Below are positions 9,150 to 17,592 of a stretch of 64,000 nucleotides of DNA, in pieces; position 1 is the stretch's first letter; each line of letters starts with the position of its first letter. Both the position numbers and the translations under genes were made by a program. Below the pieces are notes generated by a model. The model ran no database searches and was not told the DNA's origin. It saw only the letters and a list, made by a program, of their open reading frames with translations. The stretch comes from Hyphomonas adhaerens MHS-3 (GTDB lineage Bacteria > Pseudomonadota > Alphaproteobacteria > Caulobacterales > Hyphomonadaceae). Location: contig NZ_ARYH01000001.1 in the NCBI RefSeq assembly GCF_000685235.1, positions 186,001 through 250,000 on the forward strand. The letters run 5' to 3'.

Positions 9150-10834
9150 GACTTTCCTCCGATTTCATCAACAGAAGCGGCTTGTATTCCCGTCCGGGCC
9201 GGCTCACCGACCGAGTAGAACTCTTCGCTCAAGGCGATGTCCTTCAACAGCTCCGGAAACTTCTGCCCCTTGCGTTCAAAAGTCTTTTCCAGGCGGGATC
9301 TCCAAGCCAGCTCTTCTCCCTCCGGCTCACGGCCAAGTGCGAATTTCTGAGCTTTCTCGACCAGGCAAGCTGGCGCGCCGGGGTGATTGGCGATCGTTTG
9401 CTCCACATCAGGCAATGTGGAAAACAGGTACCCATCCAGTTCGCCGCTTGTATCGATCCGGGCGCCATTTTCGGTCTTCCGAAAGGCTCCCATTCCATCA
9501 AAGTTTTCCAGTGCGAGACCGGCCGGATCGATAAATTCATGGCAGCTGCTACAAGCCGGATCGGTTCTGTGCTGGGTCAGGCGTTCACGAGCCGTACGAA
9601 AGTTTGGATTGTGCGTATCCTGTACAACGGTGAAGTTTACCGCCGCCGGTGCGGGCTCGACACTCTGGCAAAGCAACAGTTCGCGTATCGCGATCCCCCT
9701 CAAGGTCGCAGAGCTTCGGCCAGGATGTGAGTGAAGCGCTGTAAACCCGACCTGCGACAACAGACCGGCTCGCGGATCATCATCCGCGAAGCGGTATGGC
9801 TCCCAGCCCTCCGCTTTCTTCACCGGCACCCGATAGATCATACCCAGCGGCCGGGTCATAAAGGTGTCCTTGGATGTAAAGATCGTCGGATAAGCTTCTT
9901 CCTTCTCGATCAACTGATGATCCAGAAAACGCAACACCTGCTCTTTTGCATCAACCGCAGCACGCTTGTTGAAAGCGGGATAAATCACCTTGTCCTTTTC
10001 GAGGGTATCGAACCGGTCAAGATTGAGAAAATCCTCAAAGAAAGCCTGGGCCCCCGCCTGAATACGATCGGACTGAACCATACGGCTCACTTCCGCCTTC
10101 AGAACACGCGGCGAGTGAATCTCACCAGTACGCGCAACTTCCAACAACTCTTCGTCAGGGACAGAATTCCAAAGGAAAAAGCTGAGACGATGCGCTTTCG
10201 CAAATGCAGTCAACCGGATGCCATCGCCATCGGGGTCTGGTTCCGTGTCATCCGTAAGGAACAGGAAACTTGGCGAGGCAAGCATGCCCTCAATCGCCAG
10301 CGCGACGCCCTCGCGCTCACCCCCCAAAGCCTCAGTCGATTTGCGTATCTCCGCTACCCAAAGATCAAGCTCTTCGGTTGACATGGGCCTCCGCAACAAA
10401 CGCTCCCCGATGGACGAAATGCTCTCACGCAGACAAACTTCAGAAACACCCGCCTCTTCATCATCACAGGGTACGACTTTCTCCCAATGATCATCAGAGA
10501 CAAGTTGTTCGGCAATCGTAGTCGCAAGACCAAAGTAACGCTCATACCCCCGAGAACTGATGGATACATGAGTTGCCCCCAGGGCTGACAGATTGTCGAC
10601 TTCGGGAACCTCTTCGAACCGCCCGACGACCTTGATGTCATCTCCGAATATGTCGGCGATTGTATTTCTGTACTGGCTTTCAGAGATCAGCTTCATCTGC
10701 GGAGGCGGTGTCTCCATATCTGTGGAAGACCCGACACCGCATGCGGCAATTGCTCCACCAATTACCGGGAAGCACACCAGCGCCCCAATAAGCGTTTTAC
10801 GGGTCATGCGATGCCCTTCTTTACTCTTGGTCAT
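9146..10834 (-). CDS. DUF1592/DUF1588/DUF1585 c-type cytochrome lipoprotein
   Basis: A 562-residue protein of the family built from DUF1587, DUF1595, DUF1592, DUF1588 and DUF1585 modules. Visible landmarks are SESQYRNTIADIFG (N-terminal module), LSFFLWNSVPDEELL (DUF1592), the single haem motif CSSCH followed by EFIDPAGLALENFDGMG (DUF1588), and a C-terminal DUF1585-like part. The N-terminus is a lipoprotein signal (ALVCFPVIGGAIAAC). A second ATG at 10807, with GAAGGG in front, is an equally good start. Such proteins are common in Planctomycetes but have no assigned reaction. Here it is coupled to a DUF1552 gene and a HiPIP, so a periplasmic oxidation is likely (inference). Confidence 0.88.
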   Translation of the reverse strand: MTKSKEGHRMTRKTLIGALVCFPVIGGAIAACGVGSSTDMETPPPQMKLISESQYRNTIADIFGDDIKVVGRFEEVPEVDNLSALGATHVSISSRGYERYFGLATTIAEQLVSDDHWEKVVPCDDEEAGVSEVCLRESISSIGERLLRRPMSTEELDLWVAEIRKSTEALGGEREGVALAIEGMLASPSFLFLTDDTEPDPDGDGIRLTAFAKAHRLSFFLWNSVPDEELLEVARTGEIHSPRVLKAEVSRMVQSDRIQAGAQAFFEDFLNLDRFDTLEKDKVIYPAFNKRAAVDAKEQVLRFLDHQLIEKEEAYPTIFTSKDTFMTRPLGMIYRVPVKKAEGWEPYRFADDDPRAGLLSQVGFTALHSHPGRSSATLRGIAIRELLLCQSVEPAPAAVNFTVVQDTHNPNFRTARERLTQHRTDPACSSCHEFIDPAGLALENFDGMGAFRKTENGARIDTSGELDGYLFSTLPDVEQTIANHPGAPACLVEKAQKFALGREPEGEELAWRSRLEKTFERKGQKFPELLKDIALSEEFYSVGEPARTGIQAASVDEIGGKS

Positions 10835-12161
10835 TTTTCTCTTTCACCTTGCGAACAGAAGCAGCAGCAGGCGGCCCCCCAACACCGACCAACGCCATAG
10901 GCTCAGCATCGGCCACGGCAATCTCGTCCATGCTCACGCCATAATATTCGCGAGTATCGAGGAAATATCGTTTGAGCTGGTCTGCTTGCGGATGAATGAC
11001 AAAAGCCGGAACGGCCGTGATGTTCATTGCCGTAGATATCGCAGTACACTTCCCCGTCTCCGGGTCTGGATATCCGTCGGAGTATTTCTGAAGCGCGTCA
11101 TAGACCGCTGGACAGGTGAAACCGTTGGCGACCTCAAGAGCACCCTGCTCATTGTGGAAGTTGTGCCAATAAGCGTACCGGGTGTCGAAATACCCCGCCA
11201 GATCGCCGCTCGCAGTGCCATCCCCATTCAATGTCAGGTGAACACGCGCGCCTTTAATAACATATTCCGCCGGGCGCCCCGTCCATCCGAATTTCAGGCG
11301 CAGGTCAAATGGCTCTGTAATGAGTTCGCCGTCGACAATCCACCCCTGCACTTTATTGTGCCACAACGTGTTGTCAGTCACCGTCATGCTGCCAAATGGA
11401 ACGCCGTCCTTTTCACTGTTGTATGGCGTTGGATCCTGGCTGGAATAGATTCCGACCTCAACGGATTCATCATTTGTGCGGTCATCCACCCCACGGATTT
11501 CCATCAGGGTCGTGACTTCCCCGTCCCGGTACGCACCAATGTGGTAGTCTTCCATCGCCCCGCCGGCGAACTCAGCGTCGCGCCGGAAACTGTCGATACA
11601 CCCCAGAACACGGTACAATTCATTATCGATCCCGCCTTCGCCGGTCGGGCTGACAAAGTCAGACGTTCCGCATGAGGCCGGGTCATCGCCTTGCGAATCC
11701 TGACCATCCAGATCGCGGCCAAAGGACACTGAACTCTGCACAGTCCGGTGCGGCGGGTCATCATAAGCATCGGGGATATTGCAGATCGGAGTCCCGTTGT
11801 GCTCGATCATGCGCTTGGCAGACAGGGCATACCCCATCTTGTAGTAAGTGCTGCGGTTTTCCGGCTGAAGAAGGTATTTTTGCTTCGCTTCCGGAAGGTT
11901 CATGATCGCAACATCCCGAAGCGCCATGGCATAGCCATCCGGACAGTCTTCAGGCGTTTCGTGAACTGCGTACCAAAAATACGTGAAGGCCAGACCGATG
12001 GTTTCCGATCCATCCGCCTCGACAATGGTTCCATCACTGCTGGTGAATTCTGCTGCTTCAGTCTGGATGTCCTGGCCGGCCCCGTTCTCTGCAGAGCAGG
12101 CGGCGCTCATCAACATGACTCCAATAGCGGCCAGCGAGACAATCGTCGTTCTTTTACGCAA
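10821..12161 (-). CDS. Predicted lipoprotein of unknown function in redox operon
   Basis: I do not recognise this 446-residue protein. The start is TTG at 12161, preceded by GGGAGG. It gives a clean lipoprotein signal, with the cysteine in MLMSAAC and SAENG after it, and places the gene 4 bases after the HiPIP stop. A longer ATG frame would run across the whole HiPIP gene and is rejected. The mature part is acidic and rich in Trp/Tyr, with several cysteines (EDCPDGY, PICNIP, PASCGTSD, LGCID, FTCPA, GKCTA) that may form disulphides. It contains no CXXCH. A jelly-roll-like beta structure or substrate-binding role is only a guess. It overlaps the start of the DUF1592 gene. Confidence 0.75.
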   Translation of the reverse strand: MRKRTTIVSLAAIGVMLMSAACSAENGAGQDIQTEAAEFTSSDGTIVEADGSETIGLAFTYFWYAVHETPEDCPDGYAMALRDVAIMNLPEAKQKYLLQPENRSTYYKMGYALSAKRMIEHNGTPICNIPDAYDDPPHRTVQSSVSFGRDLDGQDSQGDDPASCGTSDFVSPTGEGGIDNELYRVLGCIDSFRRDAEFAGGAMEDYHIGAYRDGEVTTLMEIRGVDDRTNDESVEVGIYSSQDPTPYNSEKDGVPFGSMTVTDNTLWHNKVQGWIVDGELITEPFDLRLKFGWTGRPAEYVIKGARVHLTLNGDGTASGDLAGYFDTRYAYWHNFHNEQGALEVANGFTCPAVYDALQKYSDGYPDPETGKCTAISTAMNITAVPAFVIHPQADQLKRYFLDTREYYGVSMDEIAVADAEPMALVGVGGPPAAASVRKVKEKNDQE

Positions 12162-12165
12162 GATT

Positions 12166-12543
12166 TCAGCCCTCCCTGCTGTTTGGTGCGAAGTTCTGAA
12201 AGCTTGCCGTCTGAGCCGACCAGGACGTGCAATATCCAGCCGGGTTAGCCGGCTGCCCATCAATTGCACAGCTGCCACAACCGGAATCTGCGGCACGGAA
12301 AAATGAGCAATTCGAACAGCTCTTGTCAGCGAAGGATGAGGCTTCCTGGTACTTGCGCCCCATTCTTGCGGCTTTCTGCCCCGCCGTTAGCTGCTTTTCG
12401 TCCAGACACTTTGCCCCCACGCCCGACCTGCTGCAGGACGCGACACCAGCTGCAACGGAGACCAGCGCCAGACGAACGAGCATTCGCCGTCTGCTCAGCC
12501 GACCCCCAATCACGTTCTCACCAATTTTATTTCTTGATTGCAC
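12166..12543 (-). CDS. High-potential iron-sulfur protein (HiPIP), Tat-exported
   Basis: A small periplasmic [4Fe-4S] electron carrier of 125 residues. The Tat signal is LSRRRMLVRLALVS. The cluster ligands fit the HiPIP spacing: CSNCSFF, GSC and GYCTSW near the C-terminus. The start is GTG at 12543, the only start that keeps the Arg pair, and a GGGGAGG lies about 13 bases upstream. First gene of the leftward operon, so it is probably the soluble acceptor or donor for the DUF1592 and c'-type cytochromes. HiPIPs normally carry electrons between cytochrome complexes and oxidases or reaction centres. A HiPIP in a catabolic cluster is less usual. Confidence 0.85.
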   Translation of the reverse strand: MQSRNKIGENVIGGRLSRRRMLVRLALVSVAAGVASCSRSGVGAKCLDEKQLTAGQKAARMGRKYQEASSFADKSCSNCSFFRAADSGCGSCAIDGQPANPAGYCTSWSAQTASFQNFAPNSREG

Positions 12544-12600
12544 GAGAATCTATAATCCTCCCCATTTTTAGGTTGGATTAGCGTGCCTCGCCGGATCCAG

Positions 12601-12625
12601 TCAATAACAATCTCACTATTATTGA
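12601..12625. promoter_or_regulatory. Operator-like palindrome, site 2 (HiPIP operon / TetR)
   Basis: TCAATAA-N11-TTATTGA is a perfect 7-bp inverted repeat in the 133-base gap between the divergent HiPIP operon and the TetR gene. It includes CTCACTA. Its first 18 bases match site 3 (reverse strand) at 16 of 18 positions: TCAATWACAAWCTCACTA. It is well placed for autorepression and for control of the operon. Confidence 0.6.
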
Positions 12626-12676
12626 GTTTTGTGCTTTGTGTTGCCTGAAACACCGCAGTGGCGCTACAAGGTGTAA

Positions 12677-13291
12677 ATGACCGAAAGGACCGCCCCCTTG
12701 CCTGAAAGCACCTATGAGCGCCTCACAGACGCCGCCGATCAGGCTTTTCTGAAAAATGGCGCGATTCCGATCGCGTTTGGTGACGTTTCAGAAGCCGCAG
12801 GGGTCAGCCGGGCGCTCGTCTACTCCCACTTCTCTTCTCCGGAAGAGCTTGTGAACGCGGTCCTCAGCCGACACGTCAAACTGATCGAAGCGCGCGCCGA
12901 CAAACATCCTCCGCCCCCGGAGGTATTTCAACAAGACCTGAAGCAAACCCTCGACATCTATTTTGACCACTTGTGCGATAACGGCCCGATTCTGCACCTC
13001 GCATCACAGGACGCATTTATGGCTGGAAAGTTCCGGCAGGATTACACGCGCCTCAGGAATGGCACGCTCGCGCGCCTCTCTCGCAAAGCCAGACACGAGC
13101 TGAAAGTGAGCCCCTCAGTCGCCCAGTCCCTTGTATTGCTAAGCGCTGGAGTGGCCGAGGAAGCCGCCAGACTGGCCAGAGCAAACGCCTTCACACACGA
13201 CACGGCCCGACAAACAATGTCGCGCATTGTTGATCTAATGCTGGATGGCCTCAAACTCGAGTCCGGAGCGTCACCCGCCCCGGCGGCTTGA
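12677..13291 (+). CDS. TetR/AcrR-family transcriptional regulator
   Basis: A 204-residue one-component repressor. The N-terminal helix-turn-helix is AFLKNGAIPIAFGDVSEAAGVSRALVYSHFSSPEELVNAVL. The rest is a helical ligand-binding domain whose inducer cannot be predicted. ATG at 12677 is preceded by AAGGTG. It is divergent from the redox operon, with a palindrome between the two, the classic arrangement for a local repressor. Its 3' end overlaps the 3' end of the opposing TetR gene by 21 bases. Confidence 0.88.
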   Translation: MTERTAPLPESTYERLTDAADQAFLKNGAIPIAFGDVSEAAGVSRALVYSHFSSPEELVNAVLSRHVKLIEARADKHPPPPEVFQQDLKQTLDIYFDHLCDNGPILHLASQDAFMAGKFRQDYTRLRNGTLARLSRKARHELKVSPSVAQSLVLLSAGVAEEAARLARANAFTHDTARQTMSRIVDLMLDGLKLESGASPAPAA

Positions 13292-14122
13292 AGCTGCGGT
13301 ACGCACAATCGCCGGCATAATCAGCTGTTGCGCCTCCACGATCGACAATTTTCCGAGCGAAACCAGATCCCCCGCCCGGAGCGTCAAATGCCCCAACAGC
13401 GCCACTTCTGCCTGGGCCCTATCTTCCGGCACACTTCGATCCTCAACCAGCTGCTGAATCTGACGCTGACGAAGCAGGCTCCTCCTGCTCCGGCGCCGCC
13501 GGGTGACTTCCTTCCGCACGTCATACAGAGACAAGAGATGCGTGGTGACCTCTCCGCGCTCAGCAGCGACCTGAAGGTACAGAAGGGTCGACAGGATCAC
13601 TTTTGATAGCCGGTCGGAGCCCCGGCGCACTGTGTCCGCCCTCTGGGCTTCAAATGCATCCAGCTCGCGCATGGTCAGCTCGACTAAAAGAGAGGTCCGG
13701 CTATCAAAGCAATTGTAGGCCTGTGCCTCGCTAATACCGATCTGTCGCGCAATTCCGCGCAGGGACACGCCATGCACCCCCTCCTCCAGGATCAGCTCTT
13801 TTGCCCGGTCCATGATTTGCTGTTTACGCTCATCCAGCGACAACCGCGTTTGCCGGCGCCTTGCGCCATGCCGCGCACCACCGATCTCGACCAACTCGTC
13901 GGAATCCGGGTCAGCCGCCGCGTCCACAGGGCGAGGGTGAGCCGCAGGATTGGACCAATACCCCTTGGGCGGCCGGTCGATATCCAGGCGGTCACAGATT
14001 TTTGCTAGGCCGTTCGGACTGACCTCAAACCGCTTTGCGAGCGTAACGATCGGCTCCTCCCAGACCAGCCGACGCAGCTCGCCTTTCGTTATTTTCGATC
14101 CCTTGGCCAAATCTATGCCCAC
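13271..14122 (-). CDS. TetR-family regulator with extra N-terminal HTH domain
   Basis: A 283-residue protein with two DNA-binding modules. Residues about 12-60 (ITKGELRRLVWEEPIVTLAK...VSPNGLAKICDRL..PPKGYW) form a small helix-turn-helix that also occurs alone in other bacterial proteins. About 35 linker residues later comes a normal TetR HTH (GVHGVSLRGIARQIGISEAQAYNCF) and a helical sensor domain. Start is GTG at 14122. It is divergent from the esterase operon across a 280-base gap with operator-like site 3. Which of the two TetR proteins binds the shared sites is not decidable from sequence. Confidence 0.82.
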   Translation of the reverse strand: MGIDLAKGSKITKGELRRLVWEEPIVTLAKRFEVSPNGLAKICDRLDIDRPPKGYWSNPAAHPRPVDAAADPDSDELVEIGGARHGARRRQTRLSLDERKQQIMDRAKELILEEGVHGVSLRGIARQIGISEAQAYNCFDSRTSLLVELTMRELDAFEAQRADTVRRGSDRLSKVILSTLLYLQVAAERGEVTTHLLSLYDVRKEVTRRRRSRRSLLRQRQIQQLVEDRSVPEDRAQAEVALLGHLTLRAGDLVSLGKLSIVEAQQLIMPAIVRTAASSRRGG

Positions 14123-14336
14123 TTCGCTCTGCCAAATGCACTCACGCCGAGCCTAAAACCCCGCCACCACACTGCGCCACGAAACATCAAATGAAGTCAA
14201 CGCGGACGAAACACGCACCGGACACATCCGCACAACCCAGCTCAACCGCAAGACCAGAGCGGGCAAAATTGCTGGTGCGATTGGCAGCCCAATTAATTCT
14301 ATTTTACTCCGACTTAATCGACAAAAATTCTTTAAT

Positions 14337-14354
14337 TAGTGAGTTTGTAATTGA
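14337..14354. promoter_or_regulatory. Operator-like sequence, site 3 (esterase promoter)
   Basis: On the minus strand this reads TCAATTACAAACTCACTA, matching site 2 at 16 of 18 positions. It lies about 50 bases upstream of the carboxylesterase ATG in the divergent gap 14123-14402, which is otherwise AT-rich with no further gene that I can support. Confidence 0.55.
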
Positions 14355-14402
14355 CGCAGGCGAATTCATTCCCTTAGGGTTGGCGATCGGGAGGAATAAA
14401 AA

Positions 14403-15851
14403 ATGAGACTATCAATTGTCGCATTGATCGCGCTCGGATTCGCACTCGCGCATCCCTCAAATGCACAGAGTCGCACAGCGACTCCCGAGCAGGAAGAAGC
14501 GGGATATATCCGTATACTGCCTGTAGACGAGCCATTTGACACCATTTCTGTATCAACTGCCGCAGGCACGCTGGTCGGCGAGCAGGTGGACGACGTCAAT
14601 ATATTCCGGGGCGTTCCATATGCTGCCCCTCCAGTCGGCGTACTCCGCTGGAAACCGCCGCAGCCAGTTTCTCCGTGGAAGGGCGAACGCGCCGCGCTTG
14701 CCTTTGAGCCCCCATGTCCCCAGCCTGTATCCGCCTCCGCTTTCGTTCCCAACCAGGGCGGCGTTGTCGGCGCCTCGTCGGAAGACTGCCTCTATCTGGA
14801 AGTCTACGCCCCTGCTGACGCAGAGAATGCACCAGTCGTTTTGTGGCTCCATGGCGGAGGAGCATTCCTGGGAGCAGGACATCTCGGCTCCTATGTTGGC
14901 ACCACGAACGCCCAAAAAGGTATCATCACAGTCGCCATCAACTATCGTTTGGGACCGATGGGCTATTTCGCTCATCCGGCGATTACCGCTGAAGGCGACC
15001 TCACCGGCAGTTATGCCATGATGGACGCCGTTTCCGCCCTTGAGTGGATTCAGGAGAATATAAGGTCTTTTGGGGGCGACACGGACAATGTAACGGTGGC
15101 CGGACAATCAGCCGGCGGCGTCATGGTCGCCGGCTTGCTCGCGACGCCCTCGGCCAATGGATTGTTCGAAAAAGCCGTGATACAGTCGGGCGCCTTTCTG
15201 TTTGATGGTGTTGCACTTGAAGACGCTGAAAAGCGTTCTGTCCGCGCCCTGAAACGCATCGGCGTGACTGAAGATACCACTGCTGAACAACTCAGGAAGA
15301 TCTCGGCACAAACCTTTTCCTACTCCGGCGGATTACGCCGTGGATTCGGCGCGATCATGGATGGAAACTTTCTGACCGAAACGGCCAAGGACGCCCTTGC
15401 CGAAGGCACGGAGACGGACGTGCCTGTCCTTATCGGCACCAATAGTGGAGAGCCGGGCTTCGATGCCGCCAAATATATCGCAGCCCAAACCGGTAAAGAG
15501 GGCGCTGGCGCGTTCCTTTACCACTTCAGTTACGTGCCGCCGCTTCGCAAGGACGAATGGACGAACGGTCCGATACACTCAGCCGAACTCATGTTCACTT
15601 TCGACTCGCTCGACACGTCGGGCTGGGCGAAGGGAAAGACAACAACAGCCGACATAGAATATGCCAAGCGCATGAGTTCCTGCTGGGTCGCATTCTACAA
15701 GATGCCCGCAGACAGCAAGGAAATCAGCTGCGCAGGCTTGGCCTGGCCTGCCTATTCGGAGGAATCCCAGGCCGTCGCCAGTTTTGGTGACTCCATTCGC
15801 ATCGGACGGGCAGACGATTTCCCGGACGGGCCAGAAGCTGGCAGCGATTGA
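14403..15851 (+). CDS. Secreted type-B carboxylesterase
   Basis: An alpha/beta-hydrolase that cleaves carboxylic esters, exported by a signal peptide (LSIVALIALGFALAHPSNAQS). Family signatures are GVPYAAPPVG, SEDCLYLEVY, the oxyanion loop HGGGAFLGAG, the nucleophile elbow GQSAGG (Ser about residue 238), an acidic residue in GTNSGE, and a His in GPIHSAELMFTF. At 482 residues it is at the short end of the family. GGGAGGAAT precedes the ATG. It forms an operon with the amidohydrolase. Probably it opens the imported or surface-bound substrate of this cluster (inference). Confidence 0.9.
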   Translation: MRLSIVALIALGFALAHPSNAQSRTATPEQEEAGYIRILPVDEPFDTISVSTAAGTLVGEQVDDVNIFRGVPYAAPPVGVLRWKPPQPVSPWKGERAALAFEPPCPQPVSASAFVPNQGGVVGASSEDCLYLEVYAPADAENAPVVLWLHGGGAFLGAGHLGSYVGTTNAQKGIITVAINYRLGPMGYFAHPAITAEGDLTGSYAMMDAVSALEWIQENIRSFGGDTDNVTVAGQSAGGVMVAGLLATPSANGLFEKAVIQSGAFLFDGVALEDAEKRSVRALKRIGVTEDTTAEQLRKISAQTFSYSGGLRRGFGAIMDGNFLTETAKDALAEGTETDVPVLIGTNSGEPGFDAAKYIAAQTGKEGAGAFLYHFSYVPPLRKDEWTNGPIHSAELMFTFDSLDTSGWAKGKTTTADIEYAKRMSSCWVAFYKMPADSKEISCAGLAWPAYSEESQAVASFGDSIRIGRADDFPDGPEAGSD

Positions 15852-15916
15852 TCAGCCGGCACCCCCAAAAAGTCTTGCCAAGCAATCCCGAGGGACCGAG
15901 CAGAAGGAAGCCCACC

Positions 15917-17086
15917 ATGACCAGCGATAAAGCTTACAGCGCACGCTTTTCCCCTAACCGCCGGTACAACGACGCAGATAGTCATATCATGGAGACCTTT
16001 GACTGGTTGAAGTCCTATGCCGACCCATCCATTCGTGAACGAATTGGCGAACTCGCACTTGGTGGCGCCGGCAGCGCCGCAGAAAAGGTCATTTCTGCGG
16101 CAGTTGCACGCCTGGAGGACAAAGAGAAGACAGCCGCCCTGGAAGCCGACGTCATCGCCAGCGCCAAAGGCTGGCAGGCGCTGGGCGCATTCGATAGCAC
16201 AGAACGCGCGCGCGCCCTCGACTTGCTTGGCTTTGACAAACAGCTCGTCTTTTCGACCTTCGCGGCGACGCAATTCCTACGGGGTAATGACCCAGATATC
16301 CGGTATGGCGGCGCCCGGGCGCACAATCGGGGGATGGCCGAATTCTGCGGCAAGGACCCCCGCCTGATTGCGGTGGGGTCCCTCCCCCTTGATGACACCG
16401 CCCGCTCCATCGAAGAACTGGACGTCGCACTGGCGGAAGGCGTGGGCGCTTTCTGGATTGCTGCCGCACCTGCAGGGGACCGGAGCCCGGGACATCCAGA
16501 CCTGGATCCGGTATGGGCGCGCCTCTGCGAAGCTGGCGTGCCCGCCGTGCTACACATTGGGCAGGGTACACGCGTTCTTCCGCCTGCCTATCAGAACCAC
16601 GGACGCGAAAAGGCTAAAGACTGGCTCGGAGGCGGCGAAAATCTGCGCGTTCTCGACTATATGGTTTTACCTCACGCCAGCGAAATGTTCTTGTCAGCGC
16701 TGGTGTTCCATGGCGTTCTGGAGCGGTTCCCCAAACTAAAAATCGGGGTCATTGAACTAGGCGCCGGATGGGTTCCGACTTTCCTGACCCGGTTGGATAT
16801 GGCCGGGAAATTCTTCCGCAAAAGCGACTACATGGTCGGGGAACTCAATCTTACTCCGTCAGACTACATCCGTCGCCAGGTACGTTTCACGCCGTTCGTT
16901 GGCGAAGACGTTGGCAGCCTGATCCGAGCAACCGGTCCGGAATTGTATCTTTTTTCCTCCGACTATCCGCATCCGGAGGGTTCACGCGACCCAATAGGAA
17001 AATTCGAGCAAACCCTTGACGGAATTCAGGAAGCTGAAAAGGACGCCTTCTATTTCAGTAACTTCGAATACCTGATCGGTAATTGA
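15917..17086 (+). CDS. Amidohydrolase-2 family metal-dependent hydrolase/decarboxylase
   Basis: 389 residues, a TIM-barrel of the ACMSD/amidohydrolase-2 group (PF04909-like), which hydrolyse or non-oxidatively decarboxylate mostly aromatic or cyclic acids. The N-terminal metal motif is DADSHIME, with later LHIGQGTR and SSDYPHPEG blocks that fit the metal and catalytic positions. ATG at 15917 was chosen because GAAGGAAG precedes it. A TTG at 15848 overlapping the esterase stop is the weaker alternative. No signal peptide, so it acts in the cytoplasm on the product of the esterase or redox steps (inference). Confidence 0.85.
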   Translation: MTSDKAYSARFSPNRRYNDADSHIMETFDWLKSYADPSIRERIGELALGGAGSAAEKVISAAVARLEDKEKTAALEADVIASAKGWQALGAFDSTERARALDLLGFDKQLVFSTFAATQFLRGNDPDIRYGGARAHNRGMAEFCGKDPRLIAVGSLPLDDTARSIEELDVALAEGVGAFWIAAAPAGDRSPGHPDLDPVWARLCEAGVPAVLHIGQGTRVLPPAYQNHGREKAKDWLGGGENLRVLDYMVLPHASEMFLSALVFHGVLERFPKLKIGVIELGAGWVPTFLTRLDMAGKFFRKSDYMVGELNLTPSDYIRRQVRFTPFVGEDVGSLIRATGPELYLFSSDYPHPEGSRDPIGKFEQTLDGIQEAEKDAFYFSNFEYLIGN

Positions 17087-17283
17087 TTGTATCAGGAGAT
17101 TGCTAGCGATTGCGGTTGCGAGCTCTGATGACCGGAACAGGATTTTTCAGCGAGAATCTCATCGTGCACCGCTGTGGAAAGGCGCTCTTCTTTTGAGCCG
17201 ATGAGAACCTCTTTCTTCCAGTTCAGGGAAGCGGGTGGCAAAGTGGTGGGAACCGCAGGCGAAATTCCTTTAGTCGATTGACC

Positions 17284-17592
17284 TCACTCATCTTCCGGAA
17301 CGTAGATCATACGCCCGTCCGGCAGGCGATACGCGATACCGGCTTTCACCCCTTCACCCTCTCCGATCTCACCGCTGCTTTCATAGCGTGTCAGCTCTTC
17401 GCCTTGTTTGATCGTCATACGCATATCGGCTTCGCCCGGGTTCTCGATGACGATGACGTTTTCATTCCGGAAGGGATTTAGCGGATTCTGAACGAGCAGG
17501 ATCATCAAAATTCCGATGATCACGACAAACAAATCGACAAGATTGACGACAGAGAGGATGGGGTCGTCTTCGTCCTCTTCCAGGAACCTCAC
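17284..17592 (-). CDS. DUF2149 membrane protein (ExbD-like partner, HmuV-like)
   Basis: 102 residues with one membrane helix near the N-terminus (SVVNLVDLFVVIIGILMILLV) and a periplasmic tail, the ExbD/TolR layout. The family is DUF2149, which co-occurs with an ExbB-like channel and CobN-like proteins, for example in hmu-type operons of Bacteroidetes. An acidic patch (FLEEDEDDP) precedes the helix, with an Asp inside it that could take part in proton flow. It overlaps the preceding gene by 4 bases. Last gene of the receptor-CobN operon. The 197-base gap to the left (17087-17283) holds nothing I can identify. Confidence 0.82.
   Translation of the reverse strand: MRFLEEDEDDPILSVVNLVDLFVVIIGILMILLVQNPLNPFRNENVIVIENPGEADMRMTIKQGEELTRYESSGEIGEGEGVKAGIAYRLPDGRMIYVPEDE

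Noticed and set aside
10821-12296. ATG start at 12296 for the lipoprotein gene
   Set aside because: Would run through most of the HiPIP gene in another frame and remove the signal peptide; TTG at 12161 has a strong ribosome site.
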